A stretch of 64,000 nt of DNA, taken from assembly GCF_020085105.1 (NCBI RefSeq), contig NC_058045.1, positions 9,813,833-9,877,832 on the forward strand, written 5' to 3'. Made by a program: the position numbers and the translations under genes. Below are positions 1 to 33,943 of the stretch, piece after piece. Source of the stretch: Siniperca chuatsi (taxonomy: Eukaryota > Chordata > Actinopteri > Centrarchiformes > Sinipercidae). Each line of letters starts with the position of its first letter. Position 1 is the first letter of the stretch. A model generated the notes under the pieces. The model was given only the letters and a program-made list of their open reading frames with translations, did not search any database and was not told the origin of the DNA.

Positions 1-2850
1 CAGGAAGAAGACTTGTAATTTCTGCCAAAGTTGCTTCCACAAAGTACTGAATAAAGGGTCTGGATTCTTATGTAAATGAGAGGTTTCGATTTTTAATAAA
101 TTTGCAAAAAATTCTAAAACCTGTTTTCGCTTTTGAAATATGGTTTATTGTGTGTATTGATGGCCTAAAAGTACATTCAGTCCATTTTGAATTAAATCCA
201 AAACACAATAAAGTGAAGGAGTCTGAGTACTTTCCAAAGCCACTGTATAGCATGATATCTGAGTAGATAGAGGTAACAAAAATGTCACGTTGTCTTGATT
301 TCAATCACATTTTACAGAATGGTGATGCGGTGCACTTTTCAGCACATACGATTGTCTATCATAATTAAGAATATTTTAAAAACCATAGTAAAATATTACA
401 ATGGTAGATGGAAAAATTCTAAATATCAATACATTGCTGGTCCCCACTGTGGCCTGACCGACTGTTCATATAAAGACTTATTCTGGTAATAGTTTCTTAT
501 CATACTACACACCATACAAAAAAAAAAGCAACAGGAATAGGAAATATAAACAAACTTTGTTGAACTAATAAGAAAATCCTGCATGTCTCAATGTTATTTC
601 AATCTGAGTCATATTTATTCACATTTCTGGCTTTTATTCTCTTTGTCATTGTAGCAAATCTGTACAATCAAAAGTGGACAGCATATTGGTGAGTATCCAT
701 TACAGACAGTTTCATGTCCAAACAACAAGTCTTTGTTAACTAACACTCTACCACACCCCCTTATTATCAGAAAGACACATATAACTGTTAATTGATGGAT
801 CATAAGAACAGGTGTGCAGTTTAGCTTTTGTTAACAAAGAATATGTAAATGTATGTTTCATGCTTAGAGCCCGATGAAGTTAGGCTTAGTTGTCCTACTA
901 TATATGAATTACTCAGCTGAAACCAAAAAAAAATAGCTTACCTAATATTTACATCACAGCAATAGATACAAAAGGATTTTATGATAATAACATTAAAATA
1001 TGTACAATATTGAAGTTTTTTTTATCATAGTAACAGTAGTGTACATTATATTGGCCTGTAAATACACGTAGATCCATTATTTTGAAATATACAAAAGAAC
1101 AACTTTTTTTGGCATGTTCAAAAAATGTGACATCTTTATCTCTGCCACACATGTATATGTAAAAGCTATCTATTTATGCACATTTTGTTGTGGCTTTATC
1201 TGAGCTGAATTGTCCCACACCTTGTATTCTGTCTGTATTTTAATTTCAACAAGATTGTCTGGTGTTTGGCAGATTTCAGCAGGCAGGTTTAGTCCCTATG
1301 TATTGCTTTATAAAATATCCACCTCTTAGCTTTATATGCTTACACATTGACACTGGTGCACACAGCACATCAGACTGGGGCAAATAAATGTCTAAAAGAC
1401 CTCCTTTACACCTGATAATAATATGTGTCTCGCATCTGTATTGTGTCTAAATATGTGTTGTGAGGTAAATATCAGGAGCACCTTACTGTACAATAGCATA
1501 TGCATAGAATGTAAAGGTGAGGAGACAAAATATGAGGAAATCTTACAGTAATAATGTTTAGGATTGGGTGAAATGGATACAATCTTCTATCACCATACTG
1601 TATATGTAATTTTCTATCAAGATGTCTATGTGAATAATGATAATGATAATACATTTTGGGGAAATGTTATTGAACATTGGTTCTGTTTTGGGCTTATTTA
1701 GTGAATTAAATACCTGAAAAAATCAAAATACTTAATCATTTTCATGCAAAAATCCATCCTGTAAATTCAATATTACCATAAGCAATAGTGGACTAATGCA
1801 ACTAAAGAAAGGGACAGCTAACACGGTATAACTGCATGGCAAAATCTCTTGACAAATTTCTATTGTCCAACAATATATAGTCACATTGCCCAAACGATTT
1901 GACTTGATCCTTCTTAATTAAAAAAATGCTGCATTTTTCCTGCATTTACGGATGCAATTTTCAAAAAGGAATAAATGTGGGGATCAAACAAGTGTAGGAA
2001 CAATTCAAACCACATTAAGTGGTACAATGGTATGGCCTTGGATACTGGGATTTTAAGTTATGTATGTTTGTATTGCTGTTGTTTTGAAATGGAACCTGGA
2101 ATATACAGGTGGTGTTTGCATTGTGTAACGGTTTTCTTAATCTGAGACGTGATTTTGTAAATGAAAATCAAATTATGTAAATGAAATCAAACATCTGAGG
2201 TTGCCTAGGTTACCAATATACATGCTAATGCCAGGAAAATCCAAGAAAACATTTAAGGGGATGGTGCAGAAAGAAAAAAAGTAAGATCCAACCATGGTAT
2301 AAGCAGAGTAGGACAGGTAATTCACTCGATGCTTGTAACAATGGAGTGTAGTAAATAGCATTTTCATTCACTGCTCATTGGCTTACAGCTCTCACCTCAT
2401 TCATTCAAGTACTCGTTCCCCTAGCAACAAAGAAGCAAAAAGAAAAGGAAGAAGTAAGATGAGTCCATTCTTAGAAACCAATTGAAAAGCAGTTGGGGTG
2501 GAATCAATAGTAAGGAGGCTGTGTGCAGCTGTCATACCTGTATAGTATATTAAAATCGGCGCTAAATTGTGAACCAGATAGCCTAAATTTTCTGCTGCAT
2601 ATATCTATTTGTCCTCTGCCAGTCCAGTGGTGAAGACCGAACAATTAGGCCTGAAATACGATTTTGAGTCTTTTGATCATTGACACCCTCTGTCTTCATT
2701 CTCTATTCGATATTACTCTCATGAAGCATACATTTATAGATTCTGTTTGGGGGAAAATGTAAAAGCTTTAGGCTACCAGACTACTGTTTACTTTGTTTTA
2801 TATTAATAATAGGGTTTTTTTTTTCTTTTGTAATATTTTTATATTTACAG
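1..2850. other. AT-rich non-coding region, probably an RFX7 intron
   Basis: No exon could be supported on either strand; all open frames are short and show no recognisable protein. The first RFX7 exon in the window opens in mid-protein after an AG acceptor, so this stretch is most simply the 3' part of a long RFX7 intron. I looked for the conserved short segment that precedes this exon in other RFX7 proteins and did not find it. Its 5' exons should therefore lie left of the window. Confidence 0.6.
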
Positions 2851-10643
<7,793 letters not shown>

Positions 10644-13475
10644 TGTTATCTTTTATTCTGTATGATTTCTGTTCTCTGTTGTTTGTTTGGTGCGTATGTA
10701 GTATATCTGTTTTTAAACTATAGTTTGTTGGGATTTGTCTGGACTTTGCCATTCGTTCTGTTAAAAGTGCCAGGCTTACCAGAAAATCTCTCCTACTGAC
10801 TTTTAGTTACTTCTCTCCTTTTTCATTTGTCACCCAGAGTTGCAGTACTTAACCACTTTTCTCCCTCATCTGAAATTAGAAATGCAAGCATTTCAAGTAA
10901 AAAGTGTGAGTACTTGGTGGCAGCATGCACTTGCAAAGAGCAGGTTTGTATGGTATAAACATTTAGAGAAACATAATCTTCCATGTTATAACCAATCAAT
11001 AATGCAATATTTGTATTTAACACTTAATGAAAGTGAGATGGGTAGGAAATTTGGCACAAAAGACCAAAAACGTATGCTGTTGTATACTATTTTCAGTGTG
11101 CAGTTCAAGTTCAACCAAATGGAGACAATATTGGGATTGTAGTATATGCACATAATAGTTGTAGTACATTTGCCTGCCATATCTGAATATTAACAATGGT
11201 AGCATCTTATGCTGCCAGGTGCTGAATTTATGACATAATCTTTATACTTTATCATATACCAAATCAGTGAAAACTGATTCACATCTGAGCATTGTCCAAG
11301 AGTGAAATTTTCTTAAAGCCTATACTTCTTGTACTGTTTAATATCTTATAAAGGGAGTAGATGAATCAGTGGGGAGAAGATGGGAATTCAGGCCACTTTG
11401 TGGACTATACATTGAAAGGAATCGACAACTGGCTGCCTTATTCCCAAAGTCCAAGGCCTTATGCCATCTTTAGAGAGACTGTATATAGTATAATGTTAAG
11501 AATCTTCGGAACCATCCAGAGCTTCATCATATCAAGGCAGCTGTTACTCTTATATTTTCAGTACTATTTCTTATTGTTTTTGTTTTGCAGTGTTACAGTA
11601 TAGATGCGTATTGCATAGGCTAACAACTACACTGTGTGTGCCCTTATCAGCAATGGATTTAGAGGAATTTGATATGCTGTCATTTCATGAAAACCATGGC
11701 AGGCACACTTTCCGTCATGAATTGTTTTTTTGGGGGGTATGCTATACTCCCAGCTTGGATAGGAATATCAATGGTATGGAGAAGGCTTAGTTACATAGAA
11801 GGCTAGAGGCTGACATGTATGTTTTGATGTCATCTTGAGATCAAGAGAAAATGAAATGATTATGTTTGTGGAGAATCCAGCCTTATTTCCATACCAAAGA
11901 TGATCTGTTTGAATAACATAAGAGATTATTACACATAGAGACACTCCTTGTAAACATTAACAACAACAGGAAATGGGCAGCCTCAATGATATAACATTTT
12001 ATTGCATTTGAGGAAAAGGATTAAGTTGCATAAATCTTATGTACAGTATGTAAATTTGTGAAATGGTCACTGTCCTATGTTTTATAGGTAACCATGGACC
12101 TGAAAGCATGTTGAAACCATCACTGCTAGCCAGGTAGGCTAGGTGATACAGTAGGATGCTTGCTTGAGTTTTTGGCTATTGTCAATGTTGTATAAGTCAT
12201 GTTTAAGCTCCATCTGTAAATAGGATAGATACATAGAGATTTGATGTATCAAGACACTATATTATGGCCATTATTCTAGCTAAGTATGTGCCATTTAAAA
12301 GAGAAAAAAAAAAGCTTAACAGATCTATAGTCGGCAAGATACTGTATGTTGTGTGTTACATTTCTGGCTCAATGTGTCGTAAAAGTAATGCTGTCTGGTC
12401 TAGCTTGCTGATTTTATTTTACTTTTTTTCTATTCAAAGATAATAGGTCTCTGCGGTTGCAGAAGCGATGTGTGCTTTGAGCAGCATCAATAGCATGGTA
12501 TATTGAGAAAAAAAGTTGTGATACTGTTAGCTGGTTGCAAACATCTCTGTGACAGACATTGTGCTCAAAGCCTTTCAGCAGACACTGGAAAAAATGATTA
12601 CTCATGTTTCAACAAACTTTGGAGGTTCACATTATTGCACTAAATTTTTATGACACATGGCTTTGCCACATCTTTATGGACAAATGTAATGATGGATGCC
12701 CACAAAAAAAAGAAAAAAAATATTTTTTATGACAAGATGAGTAGGGAAATTAACTGTCAGAAAATGACTAATTGTCTTGTAGCAAAATGTGCATTAATCT
12801 CAGTGAGATACACATTTCTTACTCATTCTCATACATGAGAATATAAAGCATTGAGGGAAAAAAGTTAAATAACCTTTTAAAACCTACATGCTCATTATGT
12901 TGATAAATGATTGTACGCACGCATGTGTGATGACTTCTGTTGTACTTTGTATTCTTGGTAACCACTGTCTTCTGTGATTTGGGCAGGTTCTGTTAACCAG
13001 ACTGGCAGTGCTAGTTTCATAAGTTACATTACTTTTGTTGTGTGCTGTTTACTAAGTTAATGTTGTTCTATATGTTGATGACTGTTTTCTGTCGGTTTTA
13101 CATATTCTTATTTTGCAAAATGCATTGTGAAGAAATTTAACATTTTCTCTTATTTTTTTCTTTAACAATAAGGCACTGATATTTGAATTTGAATGAAGGA
13201 AATGCACCTCTTTGAGTACAGGAGCTCCATCAAGCAGTGACTCTGATTCTTTACCTTTGACTGACCCAGAACCAACTCTGTTTGACTATCTTGTCCATTT
13301 CTACCAGTAGAAAAAAAAAAACCCTCCTCTGTGGTGTTGTCTGGTGTACTGCTTAATGTACAGTAGCTTGTTAATATTGCAAACGCGTTGTTTCTTTTTT
13401 CAATGGAAAGTACTCACTGGTGAGATTTTTAAAGTGGTTTTAAAAGCCAATAAACTTTTTTAAAGAATGTTCTTG
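10644..13475 (+). other. rfx7: RFX7 3'UTR
   Basis: AT-rich sequence without supported coding frames follows the RFX7 stop codon. The first convincing poly(A) signal with a GT-rich downstream element is at 13449-13454. That gives a 3'UTR of about 2.8 kb; long 3'UTRs are usual for RFX7. Shorter isoforms are possible. Confidence 0.65.
13449..13454 (+). terminator. rfx7: Poly(A) signal AATAAA, RFX7
   Basis: Canonical hexamer followed within about 20 nt by a T- and GT-rich stretch, the usual cleavage-site surroundings. Confidence 0.6.
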
Positions 13476-13569
13476 TGTGTTTATGTGCTGATGATTTTGT
13501 ATTTTATTGCAGTAAATAAAACAATGCTTCAAAGCATGAGAAAAGGTAACTACAGGACTTAGTAGTCAT

Positions 13570-13900
13570 TAGGGCTGCACAATTAATCGAAATATTATCG
13601 AAATCACAATATTGCCAAGAGCAATATCCAAATCACAGAAGCTGCAATCTTTTGATAAAGGTAAAATGTGTGACTAAATAGCATAATAATGAAGTACTGT
13701 GGTGCTGCAGAGATTCCCTGGCCTACAAATCTTGTTCTCCAGATGTAAGAAAACAAGGGGTCTGTACCAAACAAATCAAATTGTTTGGTACAGACAAATG
13801 TCACATCATTATGATTTTAATAGATTTTTCAGTGAAATTGTAATAACTGTCAAAGTAATTGTAATATGTTTTTGTTTTTTTACCATGTCGTGCAGCCCTA
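13570..13900. mobile_element. hAT-type MITE with perfect 8-bp target duplication
   Basis: The element starts TAGGGCTGCAC and ends GTGCAGCCCTA, perfect 11-bp inverted ends. It is flanked by identical 8-bp copies of GTAGTCAT (13562-13569 and 13901-13908). An 8-bp duplication with TAGGG-type ends is the hAT signature. The 331-bp body has no transposase. It sits about 100 bp past the RFX7 poly(A) site. Confidence 0.92.
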
Positions 13901-13908
13901 GTAGTCAT

Positions 13909-15350
13909 TGTAGTTCAAAAATAGTCATACTAGGCATTAATCGTTGAATTGATTGATTTGTTAGCCCAACAATTTCTATATTAGGTGTCATTGCCAGTAC
14001 TGTTAAAATGTCACCAGGTAATGACAAGATTTTAGGAAAGAAATCTAGGGTCTGTCTCCTGTACAAACGTTACAAGATAAAAACCAAGTTTTGATTGGAA
14101 TATTCCCAGTTTATGACATGAAGGCATTGATTTTTCCGGACATTATGCTAATACTGATGTTTATTTGTTTTTGGTCAAACACCACACACTTTTAATATTT
14201 TAGCAGTCAGGTCTATGCAAAACCTTTCCATCACCCTCTTGGCATGAGGTTAGAGGTCATCAGTTCTTCAAATGACCTCTAAGTTCAGTGGGGGGTGGCC
14301 TCTCCTAGAAACAAGCTCCAGCCAATCAGAGCCCAGTTCGCTGGTCCGCTGCACTGCTTTCCCAGGGCCTCGTGTTATTCATAACATGTTAATGACCTTA
14401 ACCCTATTGATCATGGCCAAACAGCCTAACCTTAAGCCATGTGGAGCCCAGCGGTAACTTCGACCTCCACGCCACAACATTTGGCAACGTGAGTCGACAG
14501 ATTTCACAAGCAATACATGTTTCCTAGCTGTTTGTATACAACATATCAGTAGCCAAAGAATGTAAAACTATAAAGAAAGTGAGGCAGCAATACAGATAAT
14601 TCACTCACTTATCATCTTGCCATCCTTTTCACACCTAAATCATCAGTTGAGCTTTTGTGAGAGTAAAGAAAACATTGTTTATCTATGCCAACTGATGCAT
14701 GTCAATAACTGTTGTCTGAACACAGTAACAAACTTAATGTCAGTTAACTTTATAAATAACCATCCATGACTAATAAACTATAACATCAGTGTGTTTCATA
14801 ATCAAGAAAAAGGTCATTTAAATACATAATATTAGATGCACGTGTTTCTCTTGGATATAGAATCATTAATAAAATGATTTGAAAATCTAAACTATTGAGT
14901 AAACACATTACAGGATGCTATTAACCTGACCGTTGGTTATGAGCCTTGAATTATAACTATAAGGCTTTAAATGATTTAATCAATAGTTAGCTCTAATCAA
15001 TACATAATTACACTCCGCTCTCCTCATTTGATTAGTTATTGAAGTGTGGAGATGCATGTTTGTGGCAGTGATCCCTTAAAATCATTGCACAACCATTCAT
15101 AGATATTGTTGAGAATAGTTATATAATATCTTTTGGAAGGCACAACACATTTCCCAGTCTGAATGTGATGACTGCATTTACCTGTACCAGTGGATGGGTG
15201 TTTTGCTGATACAGCATGGCTGATCTCACAGCTGGAGCCCATTGTGTTGCTATTGAATGAGGGCTGGGAGATGGGAGGGTCATTGTCAAAAGGCACGGTT
15301 GCTGGATCAATATCTGAATTAATTAGACAGCTGACTTGCAGCCATCAATA
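13909..15350. other. Intergenic region between RFX7 and PRTG
   Basis: No exon supported. Mostly AT-rich. A less AT-rich patch at about 14270-14480 holds a CCAAT-box-like AGCCAATCAGAG and is described as a finding. Nothing else was recognised. Confidence 0.6.
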
Positions 15351-15545
15351 TTCAATTCAATTCAATTTTATTTATATTCATAACTGAAGTTATCTCATTG
15401 AGCTTTTCCTATAGAGCAGGTCTAGACTGTACTCTTTACAGAGACCCAACAAATCCCACCATGAGCAAGCACTTGGTGACAGTGGCAAGAAAAAACTTCC
15501 TTTAACAGGCAGAAACCTCGAGCAGAACCAGACTCAGGCTTCATA
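15351..15545. mobile_element. Fish interspersed repeat (CAATTCAATTTTATTTAT type)
   Basis: Begins with TTCAATTCAATTCAATTTTA. It continues with the combination of a GAGCAGGTCTAGAC segment, a GTGGCAAGAAAAAACTTCC segment and a GCAGAACCAGACTCAGGCT segment, which I recognise from memory as a widespread repeat in spiny-rayed fishes. Class is unresolved. Edges are approximate. Confidence 0.6.
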
Positions 15546-15852
15546 ATTACCAGGTTCTGTGGTAGATGCAGAAGCTGTTCTGTGTGACCCATGGACTGTG
15601 TGAACTTATTATTAGAGAGTTACCATTGGTAACTGTTAATTATATGTTGTTCTTATTTTGTTGCATTAAATATCTGATACACAGAAAAGAAGATCTCACT
15701 AGGCTTACCACATGGAAATTCAGTAGTCTGATTATTGATCAGTTTGCAGTTTGAAAGGATCTAGTCTATAGACCTGATCAGAGCTTGACATGTATGTGCA
15801 TTTCAGCTTTATACAGCATGTAAACAGTTTGACTGAAAGAAATGAAAACTCT

Positions 15853-16080
15853 CAAGTCAAGTCTAGTCAATTTTATTTATAAAGCACAAAATCACAAATT
15901 TGTCTCAGACGGCTTTACAAACTATAAAACATACCTCCTCCTTCATCCTTAGAACCTCCATTTGGAAAAGGAAAAACACCTTTAACAGGAAAAAAGGGAG
16001 AAACCTAAGGAACAGAAGAGCAACAGAGGAGTGATCAATTCCTCTTCCAGGACAGATAGACATGCAAGAAATATCTTACA
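15853..16080. mobile_element. Second fish interspersed repeat, related layout
   Basis: Starts CAAGTCAAGTCTAGTCAATTT and runs through a CAGACGGCTTTACAA segment, AACACCTTTAACAGG and a closing AGAGCAACAGAGGAGTGATC segment. The order resembles a dispersed repeat common in percomorph genomes. It differs from the copy at 15351 but opens with the same TCAATTTTATTTAT core. Identification is from memory; edges are approximate. Confidence 0.55.
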
Positions 16081-16679
16081 AAAGCAGTAGCGAAAAGGTA
16101 AATAAAGTGCAAACACGTGAAACTGGTGTCAAAACCTGTGCCACGAAGACCTGAAAAGTGAGTTAGTTACAATTTATTTATTCAGGAAGTCTCATTTAGA
16201 TCAAGCAATGTTTTACAAGAAAGACCTTAGAACAAATTACATCTATGCAATGTCACAACAAGACAATTCAGTCACACAAAGCAGTTAACACCTACACAGA
16301 CACATGCTAAGTAGGCCTATTGTTAAAAATATTAGTAAGAAAGAGGACATATTACACAACATACAAGAGGCAAAACTCAAGGGTACCAGAGGGAGAAACT
16401 ATGGTTGCATTAAAGTGCAATTTTAAAGAGTTCCTGCCACTGTGCACTTGCCAAAGTTCCTAGTTATTTATGTCAACAAACAACCAAATGTGAAGTTAGA
16501 TACACATTATTAGGCCACACAGACCCCATTTGGTTATATACATGTGACCCTCTTCTGAGGGGATCTTTGCTTCCAGTTTCAACACCAGGTGGGGGTCTAA
16601 AGAGGAAGGAATCACCATCTCTGATCATTACATCATCTATAGGTCTATAGGTGCAATGACTGAAATTGAGACATACTGC

Positions 16680-16852
16680 TTCTGGCATGTGCGGTCTGCG
16701 CTTGCGTGAGAGGGAGGGGTGTGGTGGGCCCCGGCACCCCTGTAGAGCCGTTGGTCCACCGCTGCCGGCAGAAGTGATTTTGGGGATAAACGGACGGCAC
16801 GCAGGAGAGCGGCGGTTCGCGGTGGTGGAAAATGACACAGCTATCTGGATAA
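16680..16852 (+). promoter_or_regulatory. prtg: GC-rich PRTG promoter/5'UTR with a start-abutting upstream ORF
   Basis: The base composition rises sharply to GC-rich just before the PRTG start, as in a CpG-rich vertebrate promoter. No TATA box is obvious. A six-codon upstream ORF (MTQLSG) begins at 16832, and its TAA (16850-16852) directly touches the PRTG ATG at 16853. Both ATGs have A at -3. The transcription start is not known from sequence alone. Confidence 0.55.
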
Positions 16853-30179
<13,327 letters not shown>

Positions 30180-31761
30180 CATCACCTGGCCCAGATATGC
30201 TCTCCAGCAGCCAAAGCTACGCCACTTCTACCTCGTTTGCTTCCTGAGTTGAGCCCCTCAGTTATTTCCTGAGGCACAAGGGATCAGGAAGCCAGCTGCT
30301 GTGATGGCGGAAATGTGCTTTTGCTTCGGATCTACCTCAGGATTTTGTATGAATGTTTGTTATAACATTTTATTTCCTTTTTTTTTTAAACTTTCTACCT
30401 GTTTCTCTGTGTTTGGCATTGTCTGTCCTAAACCAAAGCTCACCCATGATGAATGTTAAAAAGAATGTCAAAACTGTACTGTGATACATTTTCATTATAT
30501 TTAATTACTTTCCATTGGAGCAGAGGGTGTAGTTGAGCCATTTTGACTGATTATCTACCTCCCTGTTCTGTTATTGTACATACATTATTACCTCCTTTTC
30601 ACCACATGTCATGCAGTATTATCTCAGACTCAGGGGACAAGGTGAAAACATTTCATTGCCATGTCTTGTTACCTCTGTTAGGGGGTTATTATCTAGAGGT
30701 ACTTATTTTTTAAATTCTCTGAACTTTTAGTTTGATGGTTGAAAGAGCTTTTGTTTCACATTGTTTGACTTTGAATGATGTATGTTGTAAAAATAATAAG
30801 TGCATTTAATATTGTCAAACTATTTGAGCTTTATCATAAAATATTTGGCATTTTCAGTGCACTGAACTCAAAGCTTTAACATGGCCTTAGTATCGAAAGG
30901 ACTTCGCATACTATAGAAGATGAGATCCAAAGACAGGAAAAATTGTACCCAAAGAGTTTTTGATAATACAATAGATATTCTAAGGCAACCAAAAATATAA
31001 TGGATGTTTATTGAGGGTGCGTTTACCAAAATATTGTTCTTGCCAATGATGTAAATTTCCTTTAGAATGGTGGTTTTAATGCTTTTGTCTTGATGCTTTA
31101 TTCTGGTGAAAGCTTTAGCACAAGTCTCCCAGCTTGTGTTCCATTTGCCTTCTAAACCATTGCTAAACGCAGCGGTGATGCCGATGCTATTATCCAAAGA
31201 GTTGTCTGCTTCCTCAGATGGGTATGGCTTTTCATTCAGTTGATCCTTGGTACTATGAGGTGGAAACTATTGACACAAGACCAAAGATCCAGTGTGTCCT
31301 GCCAGTGATAGATGATGATATTTATTCTTTGTGTAGAGAATCATCTGTTACCGTTCACCAATATTGCTGTATGAGGAAGAATTCTCTTTCTCTCTCCATA
31401 AAATATCGTGTCCAGGTGTGACAATGAAGGATTCTGACTATCAAAATGGAAACCCTATGTGTGAAGAGCAACATAATCAATTTTTATATCTTTGTAATAC
31501 AAATAATCCTAACCAAAGAAACTTGAAGTCTCTGTTATTTAGTGATTTTCTTTGGTTTTCATTTACATTATTTGCATTCAAATGTGATATGATTTCCAAT
31601 GGTTTTGATTGCTAGAAATGCGTTTTAAAATGTTTGTTTTTTTTAAAGCTTGAGATGTCATAAACTGTTCTGCTGTCTTTTTTATCACCATGAGATTTCG
31701 CCTGAATGATACTTAGGTTACATTAGAAATTTTAATTTAGATTGTCTTTTTAGCATGATGT

Positions 31762-31782
31762 AAAAAAAAAAAAAAAAAAAAA
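31762..31782. repeat. Poly(A) run, 21 nt
   Basis: Uninterrupted A tract. No retroposed body was recognised immediately upstream, so it is called only a simple repeat. Confidence 0.95.
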
Positions 31783-32135
31783 CATTTCCCAATTTTAATC
31801 TGACATTTTAGTAAATTAATAAGGCTGGTTTCAAGTTCAAAGTTTGTCTCAGTAATGCATTCGTATAAAAGGTTGAAAGCCACAGATAATTTTGCTGACT
31901 TAACTCAGGTGCCAAATATAGATTTAGAGTGTAGACCTAACTTAAGTTATGGTTTTCTGATATTTCTGCTTTTGAATACCAACATACATCTTTTAAAACA
32001 AAGTGAGCAACAGAACAAATTATTTTAAGTGTTGAAATGTTGCAACAGACTTTTTTTGATACTCTCAAGATGATCACAAATACTAGATAATAAAATTGTT
32101 CTTGGAAAAATACATTTCGTCTCCTTGGATTTATC

Positions 32136-32136
<1 letters not shown>

Positions 32137-32166
<30 letters not shown>
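32137..32166. repeat. (GT)15 microsatellite
   Basis: Uninterrupted GT dinucleotide run downstream of PRTG. Confidence 0.96.
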
Positions 32167-32169
<3 letters not shown>

Positions 32170-33394
32170 TAAGCAAATGAAACTCCCTTTTAAATATTTA
32201 TTTAAAAGATGATAAGGAATATTTTGTATCTGTATTTGTGTGACAGTGTATACTATATACAGTTACATACTACATGTACAGCTTGTTAGAAACAATAGTA
32301 CAGGCTTTGAGAATAGGTGACAATGAAACTGTTTACCAGATGCTCAAAATTGTGTTGTGTTCTATAAAACTCTTTATACCATCAACAAAAAAAACAAAGA
32401 CAGCAAAAAGAAAAACAACCTCAGGTGAGATAATAAGTCTCACCTGTTGTGATACAGTTTTACACTCACTGAACTTTTGATGATTTCTATTTCTTTTCAC
32501 ACATTTCTTTCTCACAGAAAGCACAAACCATGATTTCCGTGTGATAACAAACATTCTGAAAATTCACAGACACTGAGTAAAGATTTCGTCTGAGGGTCTT
32601 CTATTCACACTTTTTAAGCCTTTTAACAATGAAGAGAAATCTACAGTATTTCTGTGTTGCTGTGTCAGCTCACTCACTGTATGTAAATATGCAGAGCTCT
32701 ACATTTGACTCCATAATCAGTACAGAGCCATACGTGAAGGGATAACACTATGGTCACCAGCTGTATGAGGGGGGGAGGAAGCAGGGAGAGTAAGAATTAC
32801 AGCTGTGAAACATACTGTAGGGGTCTGTGAATATTAGATAGGTGGGAAAATATGGTGCCCTTAAGTGTTCAATATTAAATTGATAAATAAGACATTATGA
32901 TGTATATAACCATATGAATAAATAGAGTAAAACATGTATATATAATATTTTTCTTTTTTTCACTATCAATGTCCATTTGATTGGCTGAAAGGTGAATTGG
33001 CAGGGATTTGTGACAACACCACAGTCATGAAAAATGGCATTATGAAATAAAAAAGGGAACTTTTAATTAAACATTACTATTGACATCAAAATTAACTCCA
33101 ATAATAATTTTACTCTTTCTATTTATATGTTTTTATTTAATTATGTGGTATTTATTTATTTAGATTTGAACACTTTGGGCCTCCTTACAAAATTATGGAC
33201 ATGTCATATTGGACAGTGTGAGGCTATAATAGTCTGTGGTGCAGCACTTCAAGAGAGACTCCAAACCCATCCAAGAATATAAATTATCTTCCACCATAGT
33301 CACCGATCCTTAATGCAAGTGCAACTCTTTTTCAGCACGGCCATGAAAGGTTCAATTTAAATCATTTTGAAGTAGAAACTTTGACTTTAGTGTA

Positions 33395-33885
33395 ACAGAA
33401 AGCCCAGCAGGGGGCAGCGAAGAGGAAACAATAATTTCCAGGCTACGTTTTGGTCACACAGGATTAAACAATACATTAGTAGAAAAACATAATACAGGAT
33501 GTACATTCTGTGATCAAGAAGAAACTTTAGAATATGTTATGATTTACTGTCCAAAATGTGATGCTGAGAGAAGAGAACTGACACTGAACCTTAAAGAAAT
33601 AAAGATGAGGTTTGATTTACGAGATCTTTTACAAAGACGTTCTGGAGAGAAGTGTTATCTATTGTCGTGTCATTATCTTAGGAGAACAAATTTGATAAAG
33701 AGAATATAGCTACGGTGTGTTTATTTATTTATTTTATTGATTTTTCTCAGTTTATTTTCTTTTATTTAATCATTGGTGAATGTATAGTTAGAGTCCCGGT
33801 CCACACTCCAGTTGGTGGCGATAATGCACCATAACGTTGGTTGCCAACCGCCATAAAACTTTACTAAGAAGAAGAAGAAGAGGAG
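33395..33885 (+). mobile_element. 5'-truncated LINE with GAA-repeat tail
   Basis: A frame from about 33407 to a stop at 33708 encodes a LINE-like C-terminus: RLRFGHTGLNNTL, then a Cys/His cluster CTFCDQEETLEYVMIYC. That pattern is typical of the end of reverse-transcriptase polyproteins. A 3'UTR follows, with CCAGTTGGTGGCG and GGTTGCCAACCGCC, and then a (GAA)n tail at about 33868-33882. Body and tail match, from memory, fish I/Nimb-like LINEs. The 5' part, including endonuclease and most of the reverse transcriptase, is missing, so this copy is dead. Confidence 0.78.
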
Positions 33886-33943
33886 ACGGGGCGGGGCGGT
33901 CTTGTTTTTGTCAGTCGTTGCACGCAGCACCTCTGCTGTGAAA
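33886..33943 (+). promoter_or_regulatory. rsl24d1: RSL24D1 core promoter/5'UTR
   Basis: Only 58 nt separate the LINE tail from the RSL24D1 start codon. They include a GC box GGGGCGGGGCGG (33888-33899) and pyrimidine-rich CTTGTTTTTGTC, a plausible start region. No TATA box is seen. The start site is inferred. Confidence 0.5.

Larger units (their letters stand above)
30180..33390 (+). other. prtg: PRTG 3'UTR and intergenic region
   Basis: AT-rich sequence without supported coding frames. An AATAAA at 32089-32094 could end a long PRTG 3'UTR, but several weaker A/T-rich signals make the true end uncertain. Two simple repeats are listed separately. Confidence 0.5.

Noticed and set aside
33400-33708. 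A Cys/His-rich frame upstream of RSL24D1 as a small zinc-finger gene
   Set aside because: It has no start, matches LINE C-termini, and is followed by a LINE-type 3'UTR and GAA tail.
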